Shown: one piece after another, positions 1 to 8,440 of the stretch
How the letters are laid out: every line of letters starts with the position of its first letter
Position numbering within the stretch: position 1 is the first letter of the stretch
Assembly (NCBI GenBank): GCA_052180195.1
Contig: CP197469.1
DNA from: Gottfriedia sp002574545
GTDB taxonomy: Bacteria > Bacillota > Bacilli > Bacillales > Bacillaceae_G
DNA length: 64,000 nt
Reading direction: 5' to 3' (one strand)
Translations under genes and position numbers: made by a program
Notes under the pieces: generated by a model
What the model was told of the DNA's origin: nothing
The model's input: only the letters and a program-made list of their open reading frames with translations
The model's database searches: none

Positions 1-369
1 TTCTAAAGCTTGTGGTGTTAAATCCATTAACTTTTCAATTAAATGTGTATTTTGATCTAGGTGAAGTAGTTTAACACCATCTTTCCCTACGATTAAAAAT
101 GCAATTGGAGTGATTGATGCACCGCCACCTGTACCTCCTCCAAATGGATGTGGACTTCTTACTTCAGCTTCTTTAACACCATCTACTAAATGGTAATTTC
201 GAAATTCGCTTCCACCAGCTGCAAAGCCAACTCCTACTTTTGATACGGTTAAGATTAGGCTTCCATCTGGTGTTGAAATTGGATCACCAATTATTGTATT
301 TACATTAATCATTGCTGATAAATTTTCCATTGCCGCGTGCATTAAGTCTCCAATAGGATGTTGACTCAT
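1..369 (-). CDS. ytfJ: Spore protein YtfJ (GerW family), 3' end outside window
   Basis: Translation from the ATG at 369 begins MSQHPIGDLMHAAMENLSAM and continues with a Gly-rich stretch (FGGGTGGGASITPIAFLIVG), which is the hallmark of the GerW/YtfJ family of sporulation proteins. The frame is open to the window edge, so the C-terminus is missing. YtfJ is known as a forespore-expressed spore protein of unclear biochemical role. An AGGTGATTAC-type ribosome binding site lies before the ATG. It follows ytfI by 11 bases, as in B. subtilis, so the two are probably co-transcribed. Confidence 0.92.
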   Translation of the reverse strand, partial: MSQHPIGDLMHAAMENLSAMINVNTIIGDPISTPDGSLILTVSKVGVGFAAGGSEFRNYHLVDGVKEAEVRSPHPFGGGTGGGASITPIAFLIVGKDGVKLLHLDQNTHLIEKLMDLTPQALE

Positions 370-380
370 TGTAATCACCT

Positions 381-1010
381 CTAATTAGTTTCGATTGGAT
401 GTGTTGCTCTAAATTCTTTTCTAGTTTTCAAATATGCTTTAAGTAATAATAATCCCGCAAAGACGGCCTTTCGTACCGAAAATGAAAACCGTATCTTACC
501 ACTAGTTTCCAATACGGAAGTATAATAATTGGGCGTGATATCAATAGTAGGTGGATGATGTAATATCGTAAATTTCTTTAATAAGTTTTCAAAAATTCCG
601 ATCGCACTATAGGCTGTCCCAATCGATATCCCTGTTAAAGCAGAATTTCCAACACCGAAATGAATATGATAATTTAAATTGTAAATTTGTACTGAGTTTA
701 AAAATTTTCTAATGATAGTATGTCCGTTGGAGTATAAATTTATGAAAAAATCAATTTGTTGTAGGACGGACAAATCTCTCTTTTTCTCTAAGTCTGAAAG
801 ATCTTCTTTTACTTCTTTCGGTCTCTTTAAAGGAATCGTAAAAGAAAAATGCAATAAGTTGTTCAAAATAGACAGTTTAATATTCATAAATCGTTCTTCA
901 TTTGTATAAACGGAAAAAATATTGACCTTCATATTTATAAAAAGTATGAAAATTATTAACAGAAAAACAACGATTGCAATAAAAATTAGAATAGAGTATA
1001 TGTAAAGCAA
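381..1010 (-). CDS. ytfI: DUF2953 membrane-anchored protein YtfI
   Basis: A protein of about 210 residues with one strongly hydrophobic N-terminal segment (residues about 2-24), followed by a soluble domain containing GVGNSALTGISIGTAYSAIG; this fits the DUF2953/YtfI family found beside ytfJ in spore formers. I chose the TTG at 1010 because AAGGGTGG sits at the right distance before it. The in-frame ATG at 1082 would fall inside the upstream terminator hairpin (1061-1092). Function unknown; probably co-expressed with ytfJ. Confidence 0.8.
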   Translation of the reverse strand: MLYIYSILIFIAIVVFLLIIFILFINMKVNIFSVYTNEERFMNIKLSILNNLLHFSFTIPLKRPKEVKEDLSDLEKKRDLSVLQQIDFFINLYSNGHTIIRKFLNSVQIYNLNYHIHFGVGNSALTGISIGTAYSAIGIFENLLKKFTILHHPPTIDITPNYYTSVLETSGKIRFSFSVRKAVFAGLLLLKAYLKTRKEFRATHPIETN

Positions 1011-1060
1011 AAAACCACCCTTTTTTGTATCATTATGGTCAAAGCAACTTCTAGATAAAC

Positions 1061-1092
1061 AAAAAAGAATGGTAAAATACATACCATTCTTT
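1061..1092 (-). terminator. Terminator of the ytcJ-like gene
   Basis: On the minus strand an 11-bp perfect stem (AAAGAATGGTA / TACCATTCTTT) is followed by a run of T. It lies about 80 bases after the ytcJ-like stop codon and directly before ytfI. Confidence 0.8.
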
Positions 1093-1174
1093 TCGAGTAG
1101 TAAAATATAAGATTTTTGAAATTAGCTGATCACAGGACAACCTCAAAGACAACCAAGCTTGTCATTTTGTTAAA

Positions 1175-2749
1175 TTACCCCTGTCTTTTATAGACAATAT
1201 TTCCTCGGCAAATTGTTTCACTACATTTAACATGCAGTAGTTCATCTTTTTCTATCTCAAATGGATTTTCGTCAAATAAAATAAAATCTGCAAAATATCC
1301 TTCTTTTATGAGACCTCTTTTATCTTCTTGATGGAATGAGGCTGCACTATCAATCGTATATAGTTTAATTGCTTCATATAGGCTAATTGCTTCCTCAATA
1401 TTATATGCTCTATGATCCTTTGCTTTTCGGGTAACCGCTGTATATATGCCTTGCCACGGATTAATTGTATCAATCGGTGTATCCGAACCATTCGCTATAG
1501 CGATTGATTCATTTAGCAGTGACTTAATTAAAAATGCATATTCATTTCGACTGTGTCCAATACGATCTACTAACCATGGATAATCGGCATAGATAAATGA
1601 TGTTTGGACATCCACAACGATGTTTAATTCTTTCATTTCCTCAATTAATTTTGGAGATAAAAGAGAGCAATGGATAAATCGATCAGGTAGCTGAGTTTGA
1701 TTAGGATATTTTTTAACAACTTCAATAGCTTGCTTTACTGCAAGATCTCCAATCATATGAAATGCTATTGGCAATTTATTTTCACGTGCTTTTTTTGTAA
1801 TTACTTCTAATTTTTCTAAAGAAGTTACTTGTAATCCTGTTGTACTTTGATCGTCGTCATAAGGTTTTTCTAATAGTGCAGTGCGACCACCAAACGAGCC
1901 ATCAATAAATGCTTTTACGCCTCCAAATGATACATTCTTATTCCCTTTATGTACTCTTCCTTTCACTTCATCCAAAGTCGTGTGATGAATTAAAACATGC
2001 GTATGAAATGGCACTTCATTTAACAATTGCTCATATAAATCAATCACTAGATTGGCGTTTCCGTAATAGGATAAATCCTCTGTTACCGCTCCAACAATAC
2101 CGTATTGGTAACAATCTTTAATAGCAGAAATGATAGCTTTTGACAAATACTGATCATCAGGTGCTGGCATCGCTTTAATGATTAAATTGACCGCTTCATC
2201 ATACAATAATCCATTTAAACAACCGTCCTCAAAGCAACCAATTTGTCCTCCTTCAATTTGGGTATGTTCATTTATTTGAGCATGATTAAGTGCTATAGCA
2301 TTTACAAAGTAAACATGTCTGCAAGTTCTTTTTAATACAAACGGATTTGTACTTGATAAACGATTTAAATCATCAATACAGAATTCTGCTTTTGATTCCC
2401 ACTCGTTTTCATTCCATCCTTCCCCAACAATCCACTCATTCGGGTGTGCGTCCTTTACAGCTCTCTTCATTCGTTCAATCATCTCATCATATGATTGACA
2501 CTTTGATAAATCTACACGATTCATCGCTTCTCCATGACCGATTAAATGTAAATGACTATCTATAAAACCTGGAAAACCTATTTTTCCGTTACAATTCATT
2601 TTCTCAAATTGTTCACCGTCTAAAAATGAAAGCAGTACTTCAAATGTTCCTGTTTTTATAATTTTTTCATCTTCAGTGATGATTGCGTCTACAGTTTCCC
2701 CCTCACCTTCCATCGTATAAAATAAACCATTATGCCAAAGCTTCTTCAT
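1175..2749 (-). CDS. YtcJ-like amidohydrolase (amidohydrolase_3 family)
   Basis: A predicted metal-dependent hydrolase of about 524 residues. The motif GFIDSHLHL near residue 57 is the N-terminal metal-binding HxH signature, and the family-typical DGSFGGRTA follows in the middle. The C-terminus has the usual amidohydrolase_3 ending (GYFADFILFDENPFEIEKDE). Substrate is unknown for this clade. The ATG at 2749 has GGTGG six bases before it; the longer in-frame start at 2815 would begin within a terminator, so I rejected it. It lies just downstream of a YtcI-like acyl-CoA synthetase, the same neighbours as in B. subtilis. Confidence 0.85.
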   Translation of the reverse strand: MKKLWHNGLFYTMEGEGETVDAIITEDEKIIKTGTFEVLLSFLDGEQFEKMNCNGKIGFPGFIDSHLHLIGHGEAMNRVDLSKCQSYDEMIERMKRAVKDAHPNEWIVGEGWNENEWESKAEFCIDDLNRLSSTNPFVLKRTCRHVYFVNAIALNHAQINEHTQIEGGQIGCFEDGCLNGLLYDEAVNLIIKAMPAPDDQYLSKAIISAIKDCYQYGIVGAVTEDLSYYGNANLVIDLYEQLLNEVPFHTHVLIHHTTLDEVKGRVHKGNKNVSFGGVKAFIDGSFGGRTALLEKPYDDDQSTTGLQVTSLEKLEVITKKARENKLPIAFHMIGDLAVKQAIEVVKKYPNQTQLPDRFIHCSLLSPKLIEEMKELNIVVDVQTSFIYADYPWLVDRIGHSRNEYAFLIKSLLNESIAIANGSDTPIDTINPWQGIYTAVTRKAKDHRAYNIEEAISLYEAIKLYTIDSAASFHQEDKRGLIKEGYFADFILFDENPFEIEKDELLHVKCSETICRGNIVYKRQG

Positions 2750-2813
2750 TTCATTCCACCATCCGTTCACATAAATTTGTTTATTAATCTGCAAAGTAAA
2801 TTGTCCTAAAATC

Positions 2814-2836
2814 AAAAAAAGAGGGAATTTTCCCTC
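2814..2836 (-). terminator. Terminator of ytcI-like gene
   Basis: GAGGGAATTTTCCCTC stem-loop followed on the minus strand by seven T, 21 bases after the ytcI-like stop codon. Confidence 0.85.
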
Positions 2837-2856
2837 ATTTTAACATAAGTATTTAT

Positions 2857-4431
2857 TTAATTCGATTCACGTAATTGTTCCATCGCACGTAATTCTACTC
2901 GGCGAATTTTTCCAGAAGTTGTTTTTGGAAGCTCTTGGACAAATTCAATTTTACGTGGATATTTATATGGAGCAGTAATTTTTTTCACGTGTTCTTGAAG
3001 TTCAGATATTAACTCTTCCTGATTAGAAGCATTTTCAGTCAAAACAACAAATGCTTTAACAACATTACCACGTAAAGGATCTGGACTAGCAACAACTGCA
3101 CATTCTTTTACAAGCTTATGTTGAACTAAAGCATCTTCTATTTCAAAAGGACCAATTGTATAACCAGAACTAATAATAATGTCATCACTACGGCCATCAA
3201 ACCAATAGTAGCCATCTTCATCTTTCTTAGCGCGGTCACCCGTTAAATAATACTCACCTTTTCTTTGTGCTTTTGTACGCTCCAGATCATTATAATAATG
3301 CTTAAACAATGCTGGAGAACTTAAATGTACTGCGATATGCCCCACTTCATTAACCCCGACTGGATTTCCTTCATCATCAACGATTTCAACTAAGTTTCCT
3401 GGAGTTGGTATCCCCATTGATCCTACTTTTGCTTTAATATCCTTCATCGTTCCGATTAATAATGTATTTTCAGTTTGTCCATAACCATCCCTTACATCAA
3501 CATTGAAATGTTTTTTGAATGTACGGATTACTTCTTGATTTAAAGGCTCTCCTGCTGATACAGCACTTCGTAATGCCGGTAATTGATATTGATCTAGATT
3601 TTCAACCTTTGCCATAAATCGGTATTCGGTTGGCGTACTACAAAATACTGTAATATTTTGCTCCTTTAGCAATGTTAGGAAGGTACCTGCATCAAATTTC
3701 CCTTCGTAAAAGAATCCCGTTGCCCCACTGCCTAATGTCGCTAAAAATGGACTCCAGATCCACTTTTGCCACCCCGGCCCTGCAGTTGCCCATACAGTAT
3801 CTTCTTCAGTCACATCGAGCCAATTTGAAGCAACTGTACGAATATGAGCATAACCCCAACTATGAGTATGTACAACACCTTTAGGATTTCCAGTCGTTCC
3901 TGACGTATATGAAATAAACGCTAAGTCATCACTTTTCGTTTCCACAGTTAATACATGTGCTCCGCTAATTGCTTGGTCATTTAACGAAGTCCACAAGGTT
4001 TGTTGATTATGGATAGTAAATAATTTATATTTTCCGCTCTTAGCAATATCGCTAAACGTACCTATATATTCATCATGCGATACAATCGCTTTTACTTCGC
4101 TATGTTCAAGTCGATATTGAATATCTTTAACCGTTAACATTTCAGATCCAGGAATGACAACACATCCAATTTTTAAAATAGCTAAATAAACTACATAAGT
4201 CTCAACACATCTAGGCATCATGACAAAAAGTTTGTCCCCTTTTACGACGCCACTATTTTTAAATGTAAAGGCATATTGGTGAACTTTATTATAAAGTTCC
4301 TTATATGTTAATTGATGTGATTCTCCATTTAGGTCAACCCACTTTAATGCCACTTTATCAGTTGTAGCAAATTTTTCAATTTCCCAAACGAGATTATATA
4401 CTTTTGGAGCGATTAGACTTGTACTGTTCAT
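2857..4431 (-). CDS. Acyl-CoA synthetase, YtcI-like (AMP-forming)
   Basis: A 524-residue ANL-superfamily enzyme that activates a carboxylic acid to its CoA ester through an acyl-adenylate. The P-loop-like motif YTSGTTGNPKG lies near residue 175, the YGQTEN adenylate motif near 318, and the catalytic lysine region PKTTSGKIRR at the C-terminus. It resembles medium-chain acyl-CoA synthetases more than AcsA: shorter N-terminus and different acyl pocket (WQKWIWSPFLATLGSGATG). Its place between ytcJ-like and sspA matches B. subtilis ytcI. The exact substrate cannot be read from sequence. Confidence 0.88.
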   Translation of the reverse strand: MNSTSLIAPKVYNLVWEIEKFATTDKVALKWVDLNGESHQLTYKELYNKVHQYAFTFKNSGVVKGDKLFVMMPRCVETYVVYLAILKIGCVVIPGSEMLTVKDIQYRLEHSEVKAIVSHDEYIGTFSDIAKSGKYKLFTIHNQQTLWTSLNDQAISGAHVLTVETKSDDLAFISYTSGTTGNPKGVVHTHSWGYAHIRTVASNWLDVTEEDTVWATAGPGWQKWIWSPFLATLGSGATGFFYEGKFDAGTFLTLLKEQNITVFCSTPTEYRFMAKVENLDQYQLPALRSAVSAGEPLNQEVIRTFKKHFNVDVRDGYGQTENTLLIGTMKDIKAKVGSMGIPTPGNLVEIVDDEGNPVGVNEVGHIAVHLSSPALFKHYYNDLERTKAQRKGEYYLTGDRAKKDEDGYYWFDGRSDDIIISSGYTIGPFEIEDALVQHKLVKECAVVASPDPLRGNVVKAFVVLTENASNQEELISELQEHVKKITAPYKYPRKIEFVQELPKTTSGKIRRVELRAMEQLRESN

Positions 4432-4570
4432 CTTAGTTAGTCCCCCTTTTGATCATTACTAAAATTATATTTTGTATTTTGCAAAATAGAATAATAATGG
4501 TTTCGTTAATTGTCTAATCAATTCCTGCTATTTTTCGACTATTTTTCTGAAAATTTAAACAAAAATTCAC

Positions 4571-4606
4571 AAAAAAAAATAAACTACCTGAAAATGATAG
4601 TTTATT
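4571..4606 (-). terminator. Terminator after the aldose epimerase gene
   Basis: Nine-base stem AATAAACTA / TAGTTTATT with a long T run on the minus strand, about 60 bases past the stop codon. Confidence 0.8.
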
Positions 4607-4662
4607 TCCCAGAAGAAAGTGGAATAAGATTCCTATTACGGGGTGCTCGAACATCCTGTAAA

Positions 4663-5535
4663 TTAATCACTTTCAACTGTAATACTGTATGTACAAGTAA
4701 ATGTTTCATTCGGATTTAGCATTTGAATTCCAAGTCGATCTTTCATTTCTTTTACTGGACCGATTTCATCTGCAACACCATACCATGGCTCAATACATAG
4801 AAAAGGTGCTGTTTGCGTGGTCCAGATTCCAACATATGGAAACCCTTCGAAATCAACTTTGATTTTATTACGATGATTTTTCGAACGAATTGTCAAACTG
4901 TTTTTATTAAGTTTTTCAAAAATTAACGCATCATCATTAAATAGTTCTCTAGTTAATGATAAATTTTTAATATTTTGACCGATTAGTTCTCTTTTACCAC
5001 TTCGATATGGTCCTTCTAATTTAATTGTTTCTAATCTTTCTTCCTCTTCAAACTGTAAGTAATAATCCTCAAAAGTTTCATCTTTCTTCAGAGGTATATT
5101 AAACGCAGGATGAGCCCCTATTGAAAATGGCATTGATTTCTGATCATTATTCGTTACTACATATTTAATAAAAACAGTATTGTTCAAAATCTTATAATTA
5201 ATCTTTAAAGTAAATTGAAATGGGTAGTTTAAAAGCGTTTGTTCATTACTGTTTAACTCATAGTTTATACAGTCTTCTTTCATTTCAGTTAATTGAAAAT
5301 CCATATCTCTTGCAAATCCATGTTGAGAAAGCTCATAGATTTTATTATCTACTTTATATTGATTATCAATTAATTTACCTACATTCGGAAATAAAACAGG
5401 AGCATGTCTCCCCCAGTAAGCTGGGTCAGCATTCCATAAATAATTTAGATTATCTTTTTTTGTATAAATACCCGTCAACTCTGCTCCCTGTGATTTAGTT
5501 GTAATTTTAATAAATTCATTTTCAATATATGACAT
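4663..5535 (-). CDS. Aldose 1-epimerase family protein (LacX-like)
   Basis: A 290-residue single-domain protein of the galactose mutarotase superfamily. Visible landmarks are NVGKLIDN near residue 50, the GAHPAF histidine motif near 143, and the C-terminal IWTTQTAPFLCIEPWYG, whose glutamate is the usual catalytic base. The short length and PWYG ending place it with the LacX/YeaD-like branch rather than classical GalM. It is monocistronic, inserted between the ytcI-like gene and sspA. A classical GalM is encoded separately at 28928-29998, so this copy may act on a different sugar or sugar phosphate. Confidence 0.85.
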   Translation of the reverse strand: MSYIENEFIKITTKSQGAELTGIYTKKDNLNYLWNADPAYWGRHAPVLFPNVGKLIDNQYKVDNKIYELSQHGFARDMDFQLTEMKEDCINYELNSNEQTLLNYPFQFTLKINYKILNNTVFIKYVVTNNDQKSMPFSIGAHPAFNIPLKKDETFEDYYLQFEEEERLETIKLEGPYRSGKRELIGQNIKNLSLTRELFNDDALIFEKLNKNSLTIRSKNHRNKIKVDFEGFPYVGIWTTQTAPFLCIEPWYGVADEIGPVKEMKDRLGIQMLNPNETFTCTYSITVESD

Positions 5536-5623
5536 GAACAGAACTCTCCTTTAATTTATTCCCTCAATTATAACAAAGTTAATCTTTATTATTAAATCAA
5601 CTAAAATAATAGGTAGAGCAAAT

Positions 5624-5652
5624 AGAAAAGGAGTAGGTTTAACCCTACCCCT
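5624..5652 (-). terminator. Terminator of sspA
   Basis: GGGGTAGG/CCTACTCC stem on the minus strand followed by CTTTTCTATTTG, just after the sspA stop codon. Confidence 0.7.
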
Positions 5653-5675
5653 TAATCCATTATTATTTAAATTAA

Positions 5676-5885
5676 TTATCTAGAATATCCACCAAGGCTT
5701 TGTTCAGCCATTTGTACTAAACGTTTTGTGATTTCACCACCAACAGATCCATTCGCACGAGAAGTTGCATCTGGGCCAAGGTTTACACCAAATTCTGTAG
5801 CGATTTCATACTTCATTTGGTTTAAAGCATTCTCAGCACCATCAACTAATAATTGATTGCTACCTGAATTATTTCTATTTGACAT
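5676..5885 (-). CDS. sspA: Alpha/beta-type small acid-soluble spore protein
   Basis: A 69-residue DNA-binding spore protein. It carries both family blocks: YEIATEFGVNLGPDATSRAN (residues 26-45), containing the GPR protease site at E31-F32, and GGEITKRLV near residue 49. In dormant spores such proteins coat DNA and protect it from UV; GPR degrades them on germination. A strong GGAGGTGACAAC ribosome site precedes the ATG. Position between the ytcI-like gene and thiI matches B. subtilis sspA. Confidence 0.95.
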   Translation of the reverse strand: MSNRNNSGSNQLLVDGAENALNQMKYEIATEFGVNLGPDATSRANGSVGGEITKRLVQMAEQSLGGYSR

Positions 5886-5966
5886 GTGTTGTCACCTCCT
5901 TGTGAGTATAGAGTGTGATAAAACGCATATCTTCATTCATATTTCGGTTGGTAATTTTTAGTAATT

Positions 5967-7196
5967 TTATAAAAGTGTGTCGATATCGATTTCTTCAACT
6001 TTTGTTGAAGATTGATTTCGGATCATTTCGTTCTCAAAAATGATTGATTCTCTATTAACTACCGCTTCATTAATTAATTCTGTAAAATCAAAACGACTCT
6101 CATAACGAGCTACTTTGTCTCGTTTTGGTTTTGTCGTTGGATTAGCTGGAGTAAAAATTGTACAGCAATCCTCATAAGGTCTAATACTGATATCATACGT
6201 ATCAATTTTTTTAGCGATATCCATGATTTCTAATTTATCCATAGCTAATAATGGTCTTAAAACTGGATAATTAGTTACTTCATTGATTGTATGCATACTT
6301 TCCAATGTTTGGCTAGCCACTTGTCCTAAGCTTTCACCAGTTGCTAATGCAAGTGCTTTTCGATCAACAGAAACTTGCTCAGCAATTTTAAGCATAACGC
6401 GTCTCATGATTGTCATTGTGTAACTTGCAGGCATTTCTTTATGAATTGCTTTTTGAATTTCAGTAAATGGAATAACATGCAAAGTCACTCGTTTACAATA
6501 TCGAGTAAGTTTACTTGCTAAATCAATTACTTTTTGTTTTGCACGATCACTCGTAAATGGAGGGCTTTCAAAATGAATCGCTTCGATTGACACGCCTCGT
6601 TTTAACAACATATACGCAGCTACTGGACTATCGATTCCACCAGATAGTAATAACATAACTTTTCCGCCAACTCCAACTGGATAGCCACCTGCACCAAATT
6701 CTTCACCACATGTAATATAAGTAGCATCATCACGTACTTCTACTCGGACAGCTACATCTGGATTATGAACATCTACAGTTAAATGCTCTGTATTTTGTAA
6801 TATATACCCACCTAGTTCGCGATTTAACTGCGGCGTATTTAATGGGAATTGTTTATAACTACGTTGTACGTTTACTTTAAACGTTTTTACGCTATCACCA
6901 AGCTCGTTAATAGCTTCAAGTGCACCTTCTTTCATTGCTTCCAATTCAGTATCAACTTTTCTAGCAAAACTAAACGTATGAATTCCGAAAACTTCTTTTA
7001 AGTTGGCAGCAACCTTCTCATGGTCTTCACCATTTAATTTTATATACATACGATCGCGCGTCGCAGTGATTTTAATTTTTTCAAAAGCTTTTAATCTATT
7101 TCGAACATTTTCTCTTAATATACTTGTAAATCGACCTCGATTTTTTCCTTTTGTCGTCATTTCTCCATAACGAATTAAAATATATTCTACATTCAT
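5967..7196 (-). CDS. thiI: tRNA 4-thiouridine synthetase / sulfur transferase ThiI
   Basis: A 409-residue enzyme with an N-terminal ferredoxin-like plus THUMP region (about residues 1-165) and a PP-loop ATPase domain marked by SGGIDS at 185-190. It uses ATP and persulfide sulfur for 4-thiouridine in tRNA and, in some bacteria, for thiazole formation. The rhodanese domain of enterobacterial ThiI is absent, as in B. subtilis. It starts 4 bases after the stop of the cysteine desulfurase gene, its dedicated sulfur donor in Bacillus, indicating a two-gene operon. Confidence 0.97.
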   Translation of the reverse strand: MNVEYILIRYGEMTTKGKNRGRFTSILRENVRNRLKAFEKIKITATRDRMYIKLNGEDHEKVAANLKEVFGIHTFSFARKVDTELEAMKEGALEAINELGDSVKTFKVNVQRSYKQFPLNTPQLNRELGGYILQNTEHLTVDVHNPDVAVRVEVRDDATYITCGEEFGAGGYPVGVGGKVMLLLSGGIDSPVAAYMLLKRGVSIEAIHFESPPFTSDRAKQKVIDLASKLTRYCKRVTLHVIPFTEIQKAIHKEMPASYTMTIMRRVMLKIAEQVSVDRKALALATGESLGQVASQTLESMHTINEVTNYPVLRPLLAMDKLEIMDIAKKIDTYDISIRPYEDCCTIFTPANPTTKPKRDKVARYESRFDFTELINEAVVNRESIIFENEMIRNQSSTKVEEIDIDTLL

Positions 7197-7200
7197 GCTG

Positions 7201-8343
7201 TTACCCCATTACTTTATATAAATTTTTAATTACTTCTTTAATAATTTTATTAAACTGCTCTACTTCACTCATTGTATTTTCATAAGAAAGACTGATTCTG
7301 ACAGCACTACTTGCTACTTTTTCACTCTTGCCCATACTTTGTAATACGCGGCTTATTTCAAAGGTTTTAGAAGAACATGCTGATTTTGTAGAAATAAAAA
7401 CATTTTCTTCTGATAGAGCATGGACAATTACCTCAGGCTTTAATCCTATAAATGAAATATTTATTATATGAGGAGCAAAATCTGAACGTGGTGAGTTCAA
7501 CACAGCGAAGTCAATCTTTTCTAATTGTGAAATGAGTTTATTTCTCATATTATACAGGTGATCACCCATTGTTTTTTGTTTTTCCAGCGTGATTCTTAAC
7601 GCTTTAGCCATCGAAACAATTCCTGCTAGATTTTCCGTTCCTGAACGAATCTCTCTTTCTTGTGAACCACCTGTCAATAAAGATGATAATGTTACACCAT
7701 CTCTAATATATAAAATCCCAGTTCCTTTTACACTATGAAATTTATGACCTGAAATTGTTAATAAATCAATTGCAGCTTGTTTAATATTTAACGGTACTTT
7801 TCCTATCCCTTGAACAGCGTCAACATGGAAATATACTTTTGGATATTCCGTTAATAATCGCCCGATTTCGGCAATTGGTTGAATTGCTCCTGTTTCATTA
7901 TTTACATGGATGACAGAAACTAATATCGTATCATCTCTTAAGGCATTTTTTAATTCATCAACAGAAATAAACCCATCTTCATTTGGAGATAAGTAAGTAA
8001 CTTCAAATCCTAAATCCTCTAATTGTTTATAAGCTTCATAAATTGACGGATGTTCAATCTCAGTCGTAATTAAATGCTTCCCTCTTGAACGATGCATCAT
8101 GGCCGTTCCTTTTATTGCTAAATTATTTCCCTCTGTTCCACCTGATGTAAAGATAATCTCTGATGGTTGAACTGATAAAAGATCTGCAATTTGGTTTCTA
8201 GCTTTTGAGAGTAATTGCTCAGAGCGTCCACCTAGCTTATGAATCGAACTAGGATTTCCAAAAAACTGGTCAGAAACAGTAATATATGTGTCTAATACTT
8301 CTTTATAAGGTTTAGTAGTTGCACTATTATCAAAATAAATCAT
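7201..8343 (-). CDS. nifZ: Cysteine desulfurase NifZ/IscS-like, partner of ThiI
   Basis: A 380-residue PLP enzyme that takes sulfur from cysteine. SGHKFHS places the PLP lysine at K201, and SACSSK gives the persulfide cysteine C323. The start MIYFDNSATTKPY matches family N-termini and has GGAGGT upstream; the ATG at 8385 lacks a ribosome site. Adjacent to thiI, matching B. subtilis nifZ (iscSB). A weak inverted repeat (8403-8431) lies between this gene and ezrA and may limit read-through. Confidence 0.95.
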   Translation of the reverse strand: MIYFDNSATTKPYKEVLDTYITVSDQFFGNPSSIHKLGGRSEQLLSKARNQIADLLSVQPSEIIFTSGGTEGNNLAIKGTAMMHRSRGKHLITTEIEHPSIYEAYKQLEDLGFEVTYLSPNEDGFISVDELKNALRDDTILVSVIHVNNETGAIQPIAEIGRLLTEYPKVYFHVDAVQGIGKVPLNIKQAAIDLLTISGHKFHSVKGTGILYIRDGVTLSSLLTGGSQEREIRSGTENLAGIVSMAKALRITLEKQKTMGDHLYNMRNKLISQLEKIDFAVLNSPRSDFAPHIINISFIGLKPEVIVHALSEENVFISTKSACSSKTFEISRVLQSMGKSEKVASSAVRISLSYENTMSEVEQFNKIIKEVIKNLYKVMG

Positions 8344-8440
8344 ATTTTTTTTCGTACCTCCATCTTGCTTGAGTCCATTTTTCATTATATCTGAAAACAG
8401 ACGAAACCCCTAAGATTTACATCTATAGGGGTAGTGTGTA

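Noticed and set aside
1011..1082. ATG start for ytfI at 1082
   Set aside because: It falls in the terminator hairpin at 1061-1092, while the TTG at 1010 has a good ribosome site.
2750..2815. Longer start for the ytcJ-like gene
   Set aside because: It would begin inside the terminator of the upstream gene and lacks a ribosome site; the ATG at 2749 fits better.
4510..4719. 69-residue plus-strand frame after the ytcI-like gene
   Set aside because: It covers the terminator and the end of the epimerase gene, with no ribosome site.
8403..8431. Inverted repeat between ezrA and nifZ as a full terminator
   Set aside because: The stem ACCCCTA/TAGGGGT has a long loop and no T run, so it is at most a weak attenuator.
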